From positions 175,100,994 to 175,164,993 of the forward strand of contig NC_085141.1 in assembly GCF_024139115.2 (NCBI RefSeq): a DNA stretch of 64,000 bases. The letters run 5' to 3'. The DNA comes from Armigeres subalbatus. Lineage: Eukaryota; Arthropoda; Insecta; Diptera; Culicidae. This document shows, in pieces, positions 33,231 to 44,918 of the stretch (position 1 is its first letter; the number at the start of each line of letters is the position of its first letter). The position numbers were made by a program, and so were the translations under genes. The notes under the pieces were generated by a model. That model was not told the DNA's origin. It searched no databases and saw only the letters and a program-made list of their open reading frames with translations.

Positions 33231-34278
33231 GTTTTAGTGTTGAATCATCGAGTAGCCTGCCGACAGTAGAAGTGAAAGTCGAGGGATAGGGAAAGGAAGA
33301 GTTAAGGCTCCCCCCAGACCTAAGCGATATCTTCGCCGCGACGACGACAACTAGTCGCCGCGATTCTATCGTTGAGTCGCTGCAGTCAATATTGAATTTC
33401 GTACCAAAGGCAATGAAATCGCAGTCGTCAAGCGATAGAACCGCGTCGCGTGTGTGTAGCATTTATTTGTTTCCTTATCAGTGACGGACGAAGCGGGGCT
33501 TGCTGGATCCGCAGTTGCACACAAAACCAGCTGTTAGGTGCAATTTTCATACCATTTTAGCTTCATCTGCTGCAGAAGCATGGCTCACACCAAGCAAACC
33601 GCAATTTTAAATTGTTATGTATAACAATTTTCATATTTTGAGTTACGCCAGTTCTGTTTGTAACCAGACACATAATAAATAAAATGAGTTATCTTACAAT
33701 ATTGATGCTCTACATTCCTCAATGCACCCAACTGTTTTACGTAGTTTACCCCGGGCATCCCTCGTACACAACCCTTTCGATTTTTTTCAAACACTTCCAC
33801 AGTTCCATAGTTGCCATTTTCATCCAGGTCTTGCTTTATGACCACACATCTTACTGCTAGGCGTAGGATTTCAAACCATAACTAATTTTCAATAGGTTTC
33901 ACACGATTGACTATGCGCCATTCGTGAGAATTTGGGTCTCTAGCTAGCCTTGCGAGTAAAGGCGTACGATTGGCAATCCGGGGATGGTTTGATTTTTCGG
34001 TCCAAGCTAGGTTGTTTTCGAGTGAATGACATTCTTGCTCCCTAGGCTTAGTGTTGCCATTGTGCTTGTCAAATAAGATACATGCTCATGCAACTGCTGG
34101 CTTAGAAAAACTTTCAATTGAACACGGAGGTAATGCTAATGGAATACTAAGTTGAAAAGCAGGCCTAGATCCAGTTGAAATGTAGAGCCGTTGTAGAAGA
34201 AGAAGTAGACATTCGTGAGAATGAAGAGTTGTGCGCAATTTGACCATAATTTGAAATGAAACTATCAATCTTCTAAAG
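33231..34278. other. Intergenic, no gene recognised
   Basis: 33300-33440 is a GC-richer block (ggctccccccagacctaagc... to gaaccgcgtcgcg) that looks like a MITE, though I could not define its ends. The remainder is AT-rich without supported frames. Confidence 0.4.
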
Positions 34279-35200
34279 CAGGGATGCCCAACGTACAGCC
34301 CGCGGGCCGGATGCGAGCCCTCGTCGTCATTTTTTGTGATTCGTGGAAGAAAATAAAGGTTAAACGAGCTTTAAACAGACGCTTATGTTTCCATCATTGA
34401 TTCAAATGATTGTTGAAACTGTGAATTATTGAAGCAACAATCTCTCTTCACACTTGCAAACACGAAATCGGAAAATGCAGAACGGGCCAGTTTTGTTGTT
34501 AGTGCGATTGTGGCTAAACGAATGAAACCATTGCAGGACGAAGAACTTGTTAAAGAATTCATATCGGCTGATGTGTTTTTTCTTCTTTATTAAAGAGGCT
34601 TTCAGCTCTTGGCTGGTTCACCTCTTCGGCTGATGTTTGTAGTATTCAGAGTTAGCCGCTACCTCTGAATACTTCATTGTGTGCCCTTAAAAAAGCCTCC
34701 ATTAGTAGCTATATTTTGTCGTGGTACAAGATAAAAGAAAAAGTTCTCGCATAAGATTTGAAAACTACGATACGTAAAAAAAAGGCGCCTTTTGGCAAAC
34801 TCTTTTAATAATACTGATATGAAAACAAGACATTCATGAGGGGAGTTGACGCCACCACTCCCAAAGATGTAAACGGAAGGCAGAATTTGCTGATTTGATG
34901 TATTATTGCGAAGTGCGTTGGCTTAGCATTGATACCATACTTGGGAGATTTTATTCTTATCGGAAGGAAATCGCACTCTTTCTAGAAGATAAAAGATAAC
35001 CAATGCTCGAGCTGAATGATCCTGAATGAGTGAGTAACTTGGCTTTTCTGTATCACCAAACATTTCAATGACTTGAATATAAAACCGCAAAGCAAAGAAT
35101 CGATACGCCGAACTTCGAATTATCCAACGTTAAAGTTAATGAAACAAATGTAACACTTTGGCATAGTTGCTGGAAACCAGTGCCTTTCTCTCATCTTGGT
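34279..35200 (+). pseudogene. hAT-family transposase remnant
   Basis: Begins with an end-like sequence cagggatgcccaacg followed by a GC-rich ggcccgcgggcc-type stretch often seen at hAT termini. Conceptual pieces follow in broken frames: SLFTLANTKSENAERASFVV / AIVAKRMKPLQDEELVKEF (34448-34570), then YYCEVRWLSIDTILGRFY (34900-34960) and LNDPE plus VSNLAFLYH (35010-35060). These match the hAT transposase type domesticated as vertebrate GTF2IRD2. A small insertion and many stops disable it. The right end is replaced by the fold-back element at 35.28 kb. Confidence 0.65.
34564..34636 (-). mobile_element. Tiny poly(A)-tailed insertion with 11-bp target duplication
   Basis: tcggctgatgt occurs at 34564-34574 and 34626-34636. 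The 51 bp between them, read on the minus strand, end in TTTAATAAAGAAGAAAAAAC, a poly(A) signal plus A-rich tail. A relative lies at 38190-38250. It looks like an extremely 5'-truncated LINE or SINE inserted into the hAT remnant. Confidence 0.65.
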
Positions 35201-35279
35201 GATAAAAAATTATGCAGATCTTGTCAATTTGCTGGTAAAATCGTTTGCATACATTTTCAAACCTATTCGCTGCTGTTCA

Positions 35280-36160
35280 AGAACGGCAGCCCTTACTTTG
35301 CACCGTTCAATGTGGAAAAACGATCCATAAAAAAATGAAAAACGATCCACGATCCATCCGATCCACATCTGAATGTTCCATAAAACGCTACCATAAATCC
35401 ACAAAATAGTTCGAGAGATTCCATAAAGAATATTTTTATGCTCCATAAAACTTTGAAAAATGATCCATAAAACTATATATTGATCCATACAATTTCAAAT
35501 TTGCGCAATTTATATCCTGATGATGATCCATAATTTCAACCATATGATCCATAATTTTGGTCATATGATCCATAATTTTGATAATGTGATCCATAATGCT
35601 TGGAAAGAAGGCCAATGAAACTATATTAATTGATCCACACATTTTATAAAATCTATGGATCATTTATCAAAATTTATGGATCATATCACCAAAACTATGG
35701 ATCATTTGAACAAAGTTATGGATCAAATGGCCAGAATTATGGATCATATGACTGAAATTATGGATCATATTAATGAAATTATGGATCATCATCACGACAA
35801 AAAAATGCGCAAATTTGAAGTTTTATGGATCAAAATATAGTTTTTTTATGGATCATTTTCCAAAGATTTATGGATCATTTGTCAGTCAATGTCATATTTT
35901 CATGGGAAAATAGCAAGAATTGTATTGTTTTCATGACCATGGTAATGGAACATATTTCCCAATTAATTGCTAAACTTTAGCTTAGTTATGGATCGAAAAA
36001 ATATTCTTTATGGAATCTCATTAACTATTTTATGGATTTATGGTAGCATTTTAAGGAACATTCAGATGTTATTTATGGATCGTTTTCCAGTTTTTTATGG
36101 ATCCGTCTTTATCGTTTATATGCAAAAGTATGTTTTGCCGTTCAAGAACATAGTATTACG
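35280..36160. repeat. Fold-back element built of ATGGATCAT repeats
   Basis: The left arm (35280-35650) carries atgatccat motifs; the right arm (35655-36160) carries the inverse atggatcat motifs. Larger blocks pair as well (aatgttccataaaacgctacc with ggtagcattttaaggaacat). Centre near 35652. Open frames of 61-92 codons here follow the 9-bp motif periodicity and are not genes. A half copy is at 4201-4590. Confidence 0.8.
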
Positions 36161-38547
36161 AAATTTACATTCCCAAATCCAATGCAACGACTAGCTAAAA
36201 TCTAAATTTTAAAAAGAAATATCTCATTTAAGATATTTTCTCACTTCGGATGCACATACCTGTGTGAACCAGCCCCCTGAAACGGCTGTCATCTGCATAC
36301 AATATGATTGAAGCCGAAAACTTGGTGCTAAACTTGGTGCTAGCTGTCAAGCTGTTGCTTTAAGCACGGAACACAGTGACGCATGCGATAATATCGCTCG
36401 AGGAGAGATTTAATTCGAATAAAAAATAAAGAAACAGTTTTTTTAAGCGCACCATCTAAAATATGTTTCATAAATGTATTGCAATTATTTCTATAGCTGA
36501 TTCGTTTATTTCAGATACAAATGTTTCGTTATAGCGCAAAAGTTATCAGCACTGTATTTGTCACAATAACAAATACCATATTATTAATAATAACAAATTT
36601 GTCAAGTTTGCCTGATACCCATGTCGATATCTTAACGGTTTGATAGATGTCTGAAGGAATTTGACAAATATTTAGCATTGTGACGATAAGGAGTGGGCCT
36701 TTAATTTCTAATGCATCGTTCTGTTACAAAACCAAATTTTTGCAAGTAGAAAAAATAAGACTGCAAACCAACTGATTGATCAGCAGTGATTTATTTTTCC
36801 TCCAAATTTAAGAACACTATTCTCGTTGGAATCTGAAGCAAAATAGAAGAAAAACGCTGGTATCTCCAGCAGATTTATGTTCATGTTTGAATTTTGTTTA
36901 AATAAATTAAATAATTATTTATTTTGCTGCACAGAAATGCGGCGTAATTGCAATGTGCATTGATCCAAATTCCATAGCTAAACTAACGCGTTCAATCGCC
37001 AAAACATAGAAAATTTGAATCTCGTGATTCAATCTGCAGAAAATAGAACAAAGCTGTACAACAGTTTTGAGCTTTTGAATCTGAACTTAAATTAATCTGA
37101 GGCAGCTGCTGGGAGAATGCATGTTTCAGATTCATATTAAAATTAAATGCAGCAGAACAATTGGAATCACTACTAATCTGATTTTATTCTTAGGTTACTT
37201 AGGATTCTTAACTCATAATCGACAAAAGTTTAAATGTTACACATTTGCGACATGAGCAGTATGGTTAGGTTTCTCGTCAGCTAAAAGAACTTTTTCCGGT
37301 GCATGATCATTGCAGCTCGATAGTTATTATTTTTAATCTCCTGGGTAAGTTCATTATGCTATTATTATCTTAGTTACGACGCCCACATTATAGTGAGCTC
37401 AAGTTTGTAACCAAAGAGGTAATGCGTCAAGATCAAATAGATGAATTGAGTTCGTCAACTGAAAAGTAGTTGTGCTGTATCATATCTCATAGAGGCAGTT
37501 CAATAATTATCGAAAAACCCTGCTTGCAGAGCAAGATTACTTGTGATAGATTTACGTTTTAATGGTTTCGGAAGGTGCACCAGCCTTTTTTAAGACTGGG
37601 TATTTTTTAAACCTTCGAGCTGGCGCTTTCAAATTTTGGGTGTAACATTTTTGAACTCCTAGAGGAAGTGCTACCCAATATCCGCTTATATCTTTCAAAT
37701 GAGACGTGTGATGCAAGCTAAAATCAAATAATTTCATAGATGAAAGTCTTATTTATGAAGAGGAAGTTTGCAATGGGCATCGGATGTTTATAAATCGCTG
37801 AGATTTTGAACTGAAAAAATATTTTTTGTTTTGGAAAGTGCAACATTGGACCCCCAAATGTACACATTTTTTACACCCCCTTTTTAGTCTCTTCAAACAT
37901 GAATTTTCAATTTGCACAGGTCATTTGAGCAAAGTCTTATCTTTCGATTAGCATGCATCAATGAGAAGATTGCAGCGATTCAAATTCGCAATTTTAACAT
38001 GAACTGATTGTGTTCGTTCTGAGATATTCATTGATGTATGCTTTGAAGCGTAACGCATTGTAACGCTTGCCTTCTTGAAAAAATTGATTTCATTAACATT
38101 TCATCCAAATATCGTTATTTTCGCACAGGAAATTAGTCAAACACATTCGCAGCAATCTTATTTGCATAAAGACCATGCGGGATTATGCAGCGGCATTTTT
38201 TTTTTTGTCTTTATTTAAGAGACTTGCAGCCCGAGGCTGGCTCGCCTCTGTGCATCGGCATTGAATGTAGTTCAGATATCAATAAAATGTCGGGGTCCAA
38301 ATCAAGTTGGTTACCTTAATGTTTGTTTTCATTCGGATTCTGACAAACTTATTCCTCGAAGGACCTTAGTCGGCCCTGTAAACATACTGTGAAACAATAT
38401 TAAATTTCCGGTTCTGGCATCCTTTAATTGTCAAAATCGGATGATAATTGACAGAGTTACAATATATTTATTTAATTTCTCTCAAAATTTGCTTAACCCA
38501 GTTTATGTGGTCATCTACAGCATGTTACGAGCGCTAATGGCCGCTTA
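36161..38547. other. Intergenic, no gene recognised
   Basis: AT-rich throughout. A short copy of the tail found at 34575-34625 (ctttatttaagagacttgca, about 38208) is embedded here. No frame longer than 61 codons has any support. Confidence 0.4.
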
Positions 38548-38762
38548 TTTTAAACTCTTTTAGTGGAATGTCTAGAAGTAATTTGATTTAAAACGGAAAC
38601 GGGGTTGGACTTTTCTCATACTGTGTATCAAGTGTGATAGCACAAAATAAAATTTGAAATCGAAAAATTGCGTTTATTATACAGTAGAAGGAAAGTCCAG
38701 CCCCGTACTGCTAACCGTTTTTATTTAAATTGCTCCTAAAATGTTTGAAAAGAGTTTTAAAA
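38548..38762. repeat. Palindromic MITE-like element
   Basis: The left arm aaactcttttagtggaatg...ggggttggactttt pairs with the right arm gaaagtccagccccgtac...gaaaagagttt over about 65 bp with mismatches; the loop is about 80 bp. Confidence 0.65.
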
Positions 38763-39129
38763 AACTTCCCGTATGTTTCCTCGTGCAATTTTTTTCAAAT
38801 ATTATCCTTAGACTTCTTCATGCAACCTTTATTCGCCAATAATGATAAATTCATGAGGATGATGATGATCGCTGCGATGACAAACGACACAAAACAAACG
38901 TCAAATAGATTGCACCTTACCAGAACATGTTAAATTGTGTCGGCTATCGAAATTAATTTATTGTTTTTTTTCGGTGATAATTTCTGCTGATTTTGATGAT
39001 AATTATATTGTGGCAGCTATTATCGCAAGTAAAATGCTGAATTAATGACGAAAACAGAACAATATAATTTAAGTTATTGAAATTTAAATTTTCACAATGG
39101 AAAATCATTTTGCGATAGATAATTAAATA

Positions 39130-39320
39130 TCCGCGCGAAATGTACGGTACAATATGAACGGAGCTTTAAATTTCAAGAACAGCACTAGCGCCACACCAAC
39201 AAACGGTGGCTTCAAGAACTAGTGCTTGTTTCACGGGGTTGGTGTGAACAGCTCTTTCAAGAATGAAAGCAGTGTAAAACTTGAAATTCTGTTTGCAAAT
39301 TTGGGTCACCGATAGCGAAA
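39130..39320. repeat. Imperfect inverted repeat
   Basis: aaatttcaagaacagc (39168) faces a related tgaaagcagtgtaaaacttgaaatt (39260-39290), and cacaccaacaaacgg faces ggggttggtgtgaac. A small MITE is likely. Confidence 0.45.
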
Positions 39321-39397
39321 TCAATATGCGTCGATTATTAGAGACAACAAATTCATGTTTTTTCTTTAAATCTATTTCTATTTAATAAAAATGAAAT

Positions 39398-39552
39398 CTC
39401 GCTTTACTTTTCAAAAGGACCTAAGTAACATTTTTTTCATGAATTAATTTGAGTACTGCAATCAAAAGCTTTTATGTTTTACTGTTGATTGCGCTATTCA
39501 AATTAAATCATGAAAAAAATGTTACTTAGGTCCTTTTGAAAAGTTAAGCGAG
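39398..39552. repeat. Palindromic MITE, about 55-bp arms
   Basis: The left arm contains aaaaggacctaagtaac and the right arm gttacttaggtccttttgaa. Arms pair from ctcgctttac (39398) to ttaagcgag (39552) almost completely; the inner gcaatcaaaag/gttgattgc also pairs. Confidence 0.8.
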
Positions 39553-39559
39553 AAATGGT

Positions 39560-39797
39560 CTGTGTTCGTATCCGCATAACGCGGAAACGGCTGGATGGAT
39601 TTTCTTCATTCCTTCAGCAGATATGTTCATTATTGTTTCCGACGGGTTTATATGATATTTCTTCTTACGAAAATCACGACTTAAGTTGAGTAAATCGTAA
39701 AAAACTGAAATTCAGATTTGTATATGAATTTCGCCTGGGCAGTTCAGAACGCATATTTTCGCCTACTATGCAGGACAACGTCTGCCGGGTCGACTAG
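39560..39797 (+). mobile_element. Possible Helitron-like 3' end
   Basis: A block beginning near gtgttcgtatccgcataac and ending acgtctgccgggtcgactag followed by t resembles a widespread insect repeat whose end is CTAG/T, compatible with a Helitron terminus. I could not identify the expected clean hairpin just before the CTAG or the 5' TC end. Confidence 0.35.
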
Positions 39798-40049
39798 TTA
39801 CTTATGAAAGTTGGCCCATGGCTTGAACAGGTTGGGAAGGCCTGTTCTAAAGCATAAAGTGCACCACTTCAATGCAGCCCAATCATCTCATTGTAGTGAA
39901 TCTTCCGGGTGATACATCAACTCCAAAATTTCCGACCCAAAATGGGGTGAAATGAAAGTTTCCGACACGGTTCCCATTTCCGACAAACAGTGAAAGATCT
40001 TTTGCCATAATCTCCCTATTAACGAAATAGTTCTTCCCCCTAGATTTCT

Positions 40050-40430
40050 TTTTGTGCATTCTACACTCGTGCAACGGCGAACTAAGGCAGACAACGGATA
40101 GTGTTGACACGAGGAGATAGGTCAGTCGGCGATCATAATTTACCACCGGAGACAGTGTCGCGCGCCTTATCACGACAGTTGGCAAACTTTCGTAAATCAA
40201 ACGGCCTGACGCGTCGGTCCACACACGGATCGACGACGGAGATGCTGACTGCCACCAAACCGACGGCGGGTGGTGCTTAGTGCAGCAGTCTAGTTTGAAC
40301 GGGAACACTCGTCGGGACGGACAAAACGTTTTCGAAAAGTGTGCAGTGAGCAAGCGGAATTGAAGATTTGAAGTTTCGACCGATCCAAGTTTAAAGGGGA
40401 GTGTGGGGAAAAGTGGGTCTGTGCAGGTAA
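40050..40430 (+). other. GC-rich island, candidate noncoding first exon
   Basis: This 380-bp stretch is much richer in GC and CpG than its surroundings and ends near a possible donor (gtgcag/gtaacg, about 40428). A 156-codon minus-strand open frame overlaps it but has no domain. It could be a promoter/5' UTR exon of a downstream gene, or a repeat. Confidence 0.3.
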
Positions 40431-41153
40431 CGATCGCTAGGAAATTGTATACAAACGTGCTAGTATTTCATTCAAAAATATCATAAACATGTTAAATTGC
40501 CTTCAAATCATATTAGTGTTTGTATATAAGTCTTTGTTTATGAATATCGATGGCAGATACCTACAGAATTCATATTGAATTGGAAAATATTACGTTTCAG
40601 AACGTCAACTTACGAAAGTGCAATAATTTCGCAAAATATCTCATTGAGAACATAATAAACCTTCGTTATGATTATTTTGTTAAATAGTGTTGGAACAATG
40701 ATAATCTTATCAATCGCATGTCACAGTGTCATATTTCCCAGTAAGATAATGGAAAATTCCAAACAGTTTATCTCATATGGTGCAATCTCCATCCAAAACT
40801 CTGAACAGCGCTTTGCCATAGTTTTGGAAACATTGTTATTCTTATGAAGATACTAAATCATATGCGGACAGTAGTAGTTATCAGTATTCTTGGTAGTGTT
40901 TTGACCAAAGTCATCCAAAAATCTGTAAGCATGACTTAGACATAACCACAACCTTTTAATAACTTGTTTGATCGTTATTGAAAGCTGGTTGGGCTTGATC
41001 TTTCGAAAAACTGTTGATATTGTATCTGTTATTCTCGAAACCATCCAAAAAATCAATCTTTTCTAATATTTAATAATGTATATTTATTTATTAATTTATT
41101 TTATTTATTTGTATATAATATGTTTTAACCACCGAACTACTGGAAGGGTATTC
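40431..41153. other. Intergenic, no gene recognised
   Basis: AT-rich. 41070-41125 is simple (ttatttatttatt) sequence. No supported frames. Confidence 0.4.
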
Positions 41154-42054
41154 CTAGCTGTAGCATTATGGTGGCTCAAAAACACTTTTTCAAATTTTTC
41201 GATGGGCCGCCCTCTTATTCGGTTCTATTTGATGCCCTAATGCGCTGGACAAAATTTCAGCCAAATCGGTCAACGTTTGGACGGTGCTAAACTCGTTGGA
41301 AGTTTATATGGAAAAATGTATGCAGAAACATCCAAAAACAGTAAATTGCAGTTGGACTGCACAATTTACGATCAAGAACCATGATACTCATTCAGTTCTT
41401 GTAGAATTAAATACAGAATGTTATGCTGAAAATCGCGAGAAGATTAGAGTTTTTTAGGCGAAGCTATTAGCATTTTACTGGAATGTTGGAGGGGTGAATT
41501 TATTTCTTTTCAAAGGTGAAAGAAACGAAATTTGCTCAAACCCCACTTCAGAGAAATGCTAATAACTTAGCCGGGCAGAGTCTAATTTTCTCGCGGTTTT
41601 CTGCATAACATTCTGTAATAAATTCTTCAAGATCTGAATGAGTATCATAGTTCTTCATCGTAATTTGTGCCGTCCAACTGCAATTCACTGATTTTGGATG
41701 TTTCTGCATACATTTTTGCATATTAATTTCCAACGAGTTTAGCACCGCCCAAACGTTGACCGATTTGGCTGAAATTTTGCCCAGAGCATCAAGGCATCAA
41801 ATAGAACCGAATAAGAGGGCGGCCCATCAAAAAAATTGAAAAAAGTTTTTCCCATACTAATTTGAGCCACCTTAGGGCCCATTCACAAATTACATAACGC
41901 TTTAGGGGGTGGGAGGGTGTCTGTCCGAGCGTTACGGCCCATACAAATTTTAGAACCCTTCCATACAAAACACGTTACGAGGGGGTGGGTGGGGGTTGAA
42001 AATGGTCTATTTCAGCGTTATGTAATTTGTGAATGAACCCTTACTGTAGCTATA
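41154..42054. repeat. Long fold-back element, about 330-bp arms
   Basis: The left arm (41154-41490) and right arm (41542-41871) are inverted copies: gatgggccgccctcttattc faces gaataagagggcggcccatc, and gtcaacgtttgg faces ccaaacgttgac. The last few bases of the right arm (ctgtagct) lie beyond a nested MITE, at 42044-42054. Minus-strand frame 41548-41745 is just arm sequence. Confidence 0.85.
41875..42040. mobile_element. PIF/Harbinger-like MITE nested in the fold-back arm
   Basis: Terminal inverted repeats of 27 bp with two mismatches: left gggcccattcacaaattac, right gtaatttgtgaatgaaccc. Flanked by a TTA duplication (41872-41874 and 42041-42043), the preferred Harbinger target. 166 bp, no coding capacity. 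Confidence 0.8.
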
Positions 42055-42061
42055 TACATTA

Positions 42062-42430
42062 GAGTGGGGCATCATGGTCATTTTTTCAAATCAATGGTTT
42101 TTCGAAGCCATTCTGGGTCCTGAACAACTGTGCAGAATCTGGGACCGATTGGTTGCTTCCTCGCTTTCCGCATCGCGTTTGAAGTTTGTATGGAAATTAG
42201 TATGGGAAAACGTATATTTTTGCATTTCTACTTCTAGAGGTTTCAGTTCATCGTAAATCAAATGGCACGTTGCGTTAAAGTATAACCCAAAGGATGCCGA
42301 AAAACTTTGCCGAAGAAGGCACGTTGCTGGATCGTCCACGAAAAAAGTTATAACGCTTCGAAGATTGAGTGTTCAAACCATTTGCAAAAAATGGTTTATT
42401 CTGCCAGCACTGCCGAACTACGTAGACCAA
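42062..42430. repeat. Dispersed repeat related to 27.9 kb
   Basis: gtggggcatcatggtc to about aatggtttattctgcc. The middle (gggaccgattggttgc...tatgggaaaacgta) matches 27948-28012. No coding content; the 60- and 82-codon frames here are not supported. Confidence 0.6.
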
Positions 42431-42494
42431 TAATTTAACTGTGTGTTATTTCAAAATAATTGATCTTATAGGGCTTTAGAGCTAATGGGAGCTA

Positions 42495-42683
42495 GGGACA
42501 CGGCAGGTATTTCCGTCCATCGTCGTAGGGACTAAAAACAACGTACATTTGCTAGAACTCCACTATAGCAGAACGTTTCTCCTGAGCTTACGATTTGGTA
42601 CGTATAAGTTTTACAAAAAAAAAACGTCTCTTTTTTTGGTTTTCGAGACTATGACGAACAGACGAAAATACCTGCCGTGTCCC
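42495..42683. mobile_element. MITE with TA target duplication
   Basis: Inverted termini gggacacggcaggtatttcc and aaaatacctgccgtgtccc, flanked by TA on both sides (42493-42494, 42684-42685). 189 bp, noncoding; Tc1/mariner-type by the TA duplication. Confidence 0.8.
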
Positions 42684-42686
42684 TAT

Positions 42687-43115
42687 CCGGAATCATTTCA
42701 CAAAGAACGAGAGTGTTCGCCCAAGACCTCACACAGTTTTGCACACCATCCACCGTTGCTTTGATCAGTCTGGTAAGCTTCCCAGGGAAGCTGTTCTCGT
42801 CCATAATTTCCCATAGCTCTACGCGGTCTATACTGTCGTATGCCGCCTTGAAATCAACGAACAGATGGTGCGTTGGGACCTGGTATTCACGGCATTTTTG
42901 AAGGATTTGCCGTACAGTAAAGATCTGGTCCGTTGTCGAGCGGTCGTCCACGAAGCCGGCTTGATAACTTCCCATGAACTCATTCACTAATGGCGACAGA
43001 CGACGTAAGATGATCTGGGATATCACTTTGAAGGCGGCATTAAGGATGGTGATCGCTCGAAAGTTCTCACACTCCAGCTTGTCGCCTTTCTTGTAGGGGT
43101 GACCATACAGTTTAT
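42687..43115 (-). pseudogene. RTE-type RT fragment
   Basis: Minus-strand frames read GDKLECENF then FKVISQIILRRLSPLVNEF, SYQAGFVDDRSTTDQIFTV, KCREYQVPTHHLFVDFKAAYD and GKLTRLIKATVDGVQNCVR. These are RT fingers and palm motif A (DFKAAYDSIDR). It is truncated before the GLRQGD and FADD motifs, where the MITE at 42495-42683 begins, and a frameshift lies near 43025. Confidence 0.75.
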
Positions 43116-43393
43116 GGCTAGCGTAAAAAGCTGGATACTTTCAAAACTAGTCCCGCGACTGCCTCCACTCACCATCTTGTTCCCATAGCCAATAACAATG
43201 TCCAAGCCGCCAACTTCTCAAGTAACAGTTCCAACACAATCGTTCCTATTGTCGAAGACAGGTAGACCAATAACGTCGAGTATTGAATTGCCTACAACGA
43301 CTTCGATGAGACCATCACAAGAAATCCATACATTGGTATCACCGCCGTCGCTCCCCCGCCGGTGCTGATGTCGCAACCGTCGCAAGAGTAATC

Positions 43394-43900
43394 GTGCAAT
43401 TATTCAACCGAGCGGCGAACAAGTACGCCACTACCATCGATGATACAGGCGTTGTCTTTTCAGCAACACACACACAATCGAAACAAGTGAGAACATTGAA
43501 CGATCAATTAGATGGATTATCGTTACCACCATCTGTATTCCGAGCTTCGATGTCATACACCCCTTCACCACCACCACCACCACCCCCTCAAACCGATCCT
43601 GGGATATCTTCGCCTAACAGTTCGGTACATCATACAATATTGTCGCGCGTATCGATACAGCAACAGACAGAGCCGTACGTTACCGAGCTGCAGCAGTTGC
43701 AAAATCAGCAGGCCATGTGGGGACAGTTTCAGCGACAACTGTCCGCTAGACAAGTGGTGCCTAAGCAGCTCCAATTTTTATTATAGGAGCCCTGAAAAAT
43801 GGTCACTTTTCATAAGCAGCTTCCACAACTCCAGCTTCCAGCTTGCACTCCTCTCCCACCAACATTCGAATGCATCGAACAGCATCGAACAAAAGTATAA
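43394..43900 (+). pseudogene. BEL/Pao gag fragment
   Basis: Plus-strand frame 43394-43786 includes a proline run (about 43560-43590), a Q-rich segment and LSARQVVPKQL. It then shifts frame and continues with SPEKWSLFISSFHNS. The combination of a QA/VPKxLP motif and a W-x-x-F-I-S-x-F/Y motif is characteristic of BEL/Pao gag (the capsid-like start). The frameshift at about 43780 and truncation near 43900 make it nonfunctional. Confidence 0.6.
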
Positions 43901-44059
43901 TATTCAAATTACTAACCTGTTCACAGCATATTTATTCACTTCCCGTGATAATGAACATGTTTCTCCATAGAGTCCTATCTATTTCGGATCGAACTATATC
44001 ATAAATCAGCAGTTTCGTGCTAATTTATTAGCCGTTCGCGATTTGGTGGGGTTATCCCG

Positions 44060-44690
44060 GGCAGAAGCCATGAACGGAATAACAAAACATGATATGGACT
44101 TGAATGATATAAGAGATAAACGAACAGGCAACATTATCAAAATTTTGCACCAAAATATCATTTAAATATCAAGATATGCTATGGATAAGAACAAACTAAT
44201 GGCACATGATATTGATCACTTCCCGGGTAGAAGCCGTGATATTGATAGCACAACATGATATAAACTTGTTTGAAATAAGAGTAAAAAACAAGCGAAAAAA
44301 CAAAAAAATGCATTGAAATATCATAAAAATGTCAGGTTTTGCTATTAACAAGAACAAACTAATAGCTCAAGATATCAATAATTTCCTGTTAATGACAAAA
44401 CCTGATATTTCGGTGCTAATTTTTGCTATTTTCGCTTGTTATTCTTACTCTTATTTCAAACAAGTTCATATCAAGTTTTTTTTATCAATATCACGTTTTA
44501 CTGTCAATGAGCTATTATAGTCTTCCCGGTTATTACAAATAGCAAAACTTAATCTCCTCATGATATTTTGGTGCAAAATATTGATATTGTCGTCTGATCT
44601 TTTATATCTTGTATCAATCGTGTTCATTTTGCTATCTAATCAACATTTGATATTATTGAGCTATTTTCGTCTGCTCAGGATCACTGCACT
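44060..44690. repeat. Fold-back AT-rich element inside the BEL/Pao remnant
   Basis: Inner arms: aaacttgtttgaaataagag (44262) with ctcttatttcaaacaagtt (44448). Outer arms: attttgcaccaaaatatcat (44141) with atgatattttggtgcaaaat (44560). Centre near 44370. Noncoding. Confidence 0.75.
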
Positions 44691-44918
44691 TCACTTCTTC
44701 TCAAAGGGCATTGTAAACATCAAGATTTCACTCACTTCTTCGCACATGAGCAGCCCGAAATGTTGATAGAATGCAAATTAAACATCACTTTTTGAAATCA
44801 GTCACTCGTTTGAAATGGAAACTTAACATAAACTGCTATTTTTGCCCGAAAAAACGATTAAAAACTGACCGCGGAGCGAATGTAAACACCGGCAGCGGCA
44901 GCAGCAAACTAATACATA

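Noticed and set aside
35210..36194. Frames with repeated MDH / KIMDHM words
   Set aside because: Produced by the ATGGATCAT motif of the fold-back element.
39883..40353. 156-codon minus-strand open frame
   Set aside because: No domain or codon bias, overlaps a GC-rich island and a second frame; kept only as a candidate noncoding region.
43512..43774. Histidine- and tryptophan-run frames on both strands
   Set aside because: They are other-frame readings of the CCACCA run in the BEL/Pao gag proline stretch.
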